Position numbers and translations under genes: made by a program. This document shows, piece after piece, positions 5,971 to 7,465 of a stretch of DNA of 7,465 nt (within the stretch, counting starts at the first letter, position 1; each line of letters starts with the position of its first letter). Where the stretch lies: assembly GCA_964343975.1 (NCBI GenBank), contig CAYFLU010000160.1, positions 1 through 7,465 of the forward strand, written 5' to 3'. The DNA comes from SCUN01 sp964343975 (GTDB lineage: Bacteria > Acidobacteriota > Vicinamibacteria > Vicinamibacterales > SCN-69-37). The notes beneath the pieces are model-generated. The model was not told where the DNA came from. It saw only the letters and a list, made by a program, of their open reading frames with translations, and did no database searches.

Positions 5971-5993
5971 TGGTTAACGACGTTAAGTAATAT
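5965..5993 (+). promoter_or_regulatory. Putative tetR promoter
   Basis: TTGTTT (5965-5970) and TAATAT (5988-5993) are separated by 17 bp, a good sigma-70-like arrangement in an AT-rich island within GC-rich DNA. TATAAC (5991-5996) is an alternative -10. Initiation near 6000 would give a 5' leader of only a few nucleotides before the ATG at 6004, which agrees with the lack of a Shine-Dalgarno. Confidence 0.55.
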
Positions 5994-5997
5994 AACG
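5972..5997 (+). promoter_or_regulatory. Putative TetR operator upstream of tetR
   Basis: TTAAC-GAC-GTTAA (5974-5986) is a perfect inverted repeat sitting between the putative -35 and -10. A further TAACG half-site follows at 5993-5997, so CGTTA (5981-5985) and TAACG also form an inverted repeat with a 7-nt spacer. The sequence GGTTAACGnnGTTAnGTAA here recurs before the downstream permease gene. A repressor bound here would block the tetR promoter. Confidence 0.6.
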
Positions 5998-6003
5998 CTG
6001 CAC

Positions 6004-6627
6004 ATGGGCACAAAGGACCGCCGCGCACGCCAGCGACTGAACCTGCGTCAGCAGATCCTCGACGCGGCGCGCGACATCCTCGTCCGAGAGGGCTACGACG
6101 GACTGTCCATGCGCCGGGTCGCTGACCGCATCGATTACTCGCCAACGGCGATCTACCTGCATTTCAAGGACAAGCAGGCGCTGGTCGTCAGCCTCTGCGA
6201 CGAGACGTTTGCACGGCTGACCGCCGAGTTAGAGGCGCTCGAGAAGGACGTGAAGGACCCGCTCGTGCGGCTGCGCCGCGGGATGGCCTGCTACGTCAAT
6301 TTCGGGCTCAAGAACCCGAACCACTACGTGCCCGCGCTCATCCTGCCGCATCCGGAAGACGCGCTTGATGCCGAGCGCCAGGCCGAGATCGTCGGACCGC
6401 AGTCGGCCAGCATGCGGGCGCTCGGATGCCTGCGCCGCGCCATCGTGGACGCGATGACCGCGAAGAAGATCCGCAAGGTCGATCCCGACGTGACGACCCG
6501 GGCGTGGTGGACCGCGCTTCACGGCGTGACGTCCGCGATGATCATCCACGGCAACTTCCCGTGGGGCGACCCGCAGGCCGTCATCGACACGCTCATCGAC
6601 GGGCTCATCGACAGCGTGAAGAAGTAG
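6004..6627 (+). CDS. TetR/AcrR-family transcriptional regulator with WHG-type C-terminal domain
   Basis: A 207-residue repressor-type protein. The N-terminal TetR domain (about residues 13-60) has QQILDAARDILVREGYDGLS, then MRRVADRIDYSPTAIYLHF, with the recognition helix around SPTAIYLHF (46-54). The C-terminal part contains WWTALHGVTSAMI (168-180), the WHG signature of the TetR_C_33 ligand-binding class. Such proteins bind as dimers to short palindromes and release DNA when a small ligand binds; the ligand is unknown. The start at 6004 is chosen because the TetR homology begins just after it. The frame is open to 5851, but that stretch is the antisense of the membrane-protein remnant and contains the promoter. 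Matching operator-like palindromes lie before this gene and before the ABC permease 60 bp downstream, which points to autoregulation and control of the exporter. Confidence 0.95.
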   Translation: MGTKDRRARQRLNLRQQILDAARDILVREGYDGLSMRRVADRIDYSPTAIYLHFKDKQALVVSLCDETFARLTAELEALEKDVKDPLVRLRRGMACYVNFGLKNPNHYVPALILPHPEDALDAERQAEIVGPQSASMRALGCLRRAIVDAMTAKKIRKVDPDVTTRAWWTALHGVTSAMIIHGNFPWGDPQAVIDTLIDGLIDSVKK

Positions 6628-6639
6628 GCCTCTCTTTTT

Positions 6640-6670
6640 TTGAAACTCGGTTAACGCTGTTACGTAAAGA
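6640..6670 (+). promoter_or_regulatory. Putative ABC-permease promoter and TetR operator
   Basis: TTGAAA (6640-6645) is a good -35 candidate; the -10 is poorly defined, with TAAAGA at 6665-6670 at a long 19-bp spacing as the best fit. Between them lies TTAAC-GCT-GTTAC (6651-6663), an imperfect inverted repeat. GGTTAACGnnGTTAnGTAA at 6649-6667 matches the sequence before tetR at every fixed position, and TAACGCTG also occurs at 5993-6000. This marks the permease as a likely direct target of the neighbouring TetR protein. Confidence 0.55.
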
Positions 6671-6687
6671 CACGGTGTAAACGAATC

Positions 6688-7465
6688 ATGGCACTCCTCA
6701 GACCCTCCGAACTCGCCTGGCGGAATCTCTTCCACGACAAGCTCCGCCTGCTCGTGACGATCACCGGCGTGGTCTTTGCCGTCGTGCTGATCGCGGTGCA
6801 GTTCGGGCTGTTCCTTGGCTTCACGACCGCCACCTCGGGCCTGATCGATCACTCGAACGCCGATCTGTGGATCACGAGCGCTCGCGTGCCCTACATCGAG
6901 ATGGGCCTGCCGTTCTCGGAGCGCAAGCTCCCGACCGTGCTCGCGACCCCCGGCGTGGCCGAGGCCAACAAGTACATCGTGCGGTTCAGCTTCTGGCTCC
7001 GGCGCGACGGCCGACAGGAGAGTGTTCAGGTCGTCGGCATCGATCCGGACCGTCCGCTCGGCGGGCCCTGGAACCTGGTGGAGGGCCGCATCGAAGACCT
7101 GAAGATGCCCGACGCGGTCTTCGTCGACGAGATCTACAAGGAGAAGCTCGGCGTGACCCGCGTCGGCGAGACGTTCGAGATCCGCGGCCACAAAGTCCGC
7201 ATCGCCGGCTTCACGCGCGGCATCCGGTCGTTCACGACGTCGCCATATGTGTTCACGTCGTTCAAGAGCGCCCTCAACTACGTCGGCATGCCCGAAGACC
7301 AGACGGTCTTCATTCTCGTGAAGGTGGCGCCCGGGGCGAGCGTGGCGGCCGTGCAGGCCGCACTCACGGCGCGCGTGAAAGACGTCGACGTCGTGACGGC
7401 CCAGCGGTTTTCCTACATGACGCAGTTCTACTGGATGTTCACGACCGGCGCCGGCGTGGCGGTGC
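6688..7465 (+). CDS. ABC transporter permease, DevC/MacB-like (FtsX family), N-terminal part
   Basis: The first 259 residues of an ABC-type membrane subunit that continues beyond the window. LAWRNLFHDKLRLLVTITGV (residues 9-28) with the following hydrophobic stretch to about 44 is the first transmembrane helix in DevC style. Residues about 45-245 form the extracytoplasmic MacB_PCD-like domain, with SNADLWITSA (56-65), VQVVGIDPD (113-121), VFVDEIYKEKLGV (144-156) and FEIRGHKVRIAGF (163-175). The second helix starts near 248. DevC-type permeases work with a membrane-fusion protein (DevB) and an ATPase (DevA) to export lipids or other molecules across the envelope; MacB-type relatives export peptides and drugs. 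Partner genes would be expected just downstream. The ATG at 6688 follows tetR by 60 bp, with an operator-like repeat in the gap and no clear Shine-Dalgarno. The substrate is unknown. Confidence 0.9.
   Translation, partial: MALLRPSELAWRNLFHDKLRLLVTITGVVFAVVLIAVQFGLFLGFTTATSGLIDHSNADLWITSARVPYIEMGLPFSERKLPTVLATPGVAEANKYIVRFSFWLRRDGRQESVQVVGIDPDRPLGGPWNLVEGRIEDLKMPDAVFVDEIYKEKLGVTRVGETFEIRGHKVRIAGFTRGIRSFTTSPYVFTSFKSALNYVGMPEDQTVFILVKVAPGASVAAVQAALTARVKDVDVVTAQRFSYMTQFYWMFTTGAGVAV

Noticed and set aside
5851..6003. 51-codon N-terminal extension of TetR
   Set aside because: It would run through the promoter/operator and the antisense of the DUF5684-like remnant, and the TetR domain starts right after ATG 6004.
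6631..6641. Run of T residues after tetR as a terminator
   Set aside because: No stable hairpin precedes it; the short GGCC element is too small. It overlaps the putative -35 of the permease.
6229..7191. 320-codon minus-strand frame opposite tetR and the permease
   Set aside because: It runs through both genes and the intergenic operator with no recognisable domain; both plus-strand genes are clear family members.

Overview
The window looks like GC-rich bacterial DNA from an Acidobacteriota-type genome, possibly Vicinamibacteria. The main reason is a pair of secreted von Willebrand A proteins of the kind described as VWFA-related proteins of Acidobacteria. Other supporting traits are many 1-4 bp start/stop overlaps, an F0 subunit c with a signal-peptide-like N-terminus, and strong G/C third-position codon use. 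This placement is inferred from gene content, not from a marker gene. A run of exactly 100 Ns at 2103-2202 joins two contigs, so the left block (1-2102) and the right block (2203-7465) are neighbours only if the scaffolding is correct.

Left block, all on the minus strand: two VWA-domain genes and a tetrapyrrole (SUMT-like) methyltransferase overlap start-to-stop (GTGA, then ATGATG) and look like one translationally coupled operon. The upstream VWA gene has a degenerate metal site and loses its 5' end in the gap. The downstream VWA protein has a complete MIDAS and an apparent export signal. The methyltransferase runs off the left edge.

Central block, plus strand: the 3' end of an AtpI-like membrane protein overlaps atpB (F0 subunit a, with a histidine-rich tail). 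atpE (F0 subunit c) follows and then a strong intrinsic terminator. No atpF or F1 genes follow, so the ATP synthase genes are split. The c subunit carries Gln, Glu, Ser and Tyr at the positions that bind Na+ in sodium-type c-rings. A drug/metabolite-family (EamA) permease begins about 20 bp after the terminator.

Right block: a minus-strand set of small membrane proteins (a DUF5684-like 3' remnant, a GYF_2-like multi-pass protein and a DUF2752 protein) converges on the EamA gene. The remnant lacks its N-terminal half and ends where the promoter of a divergent TetR regulator begins. The TetR gene is followed by a DevC/MacB-type ABC permease that runs off the right edge. An almost identical operator-like sequence (GGTTAACGnnGTTAnGTAA) lies in front of both tetR and the permease. 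This supports a self-contained TetR-controlled ABC export module, which may have replaced the 5' end and promoter of the membrane-protein operon when it arrived.
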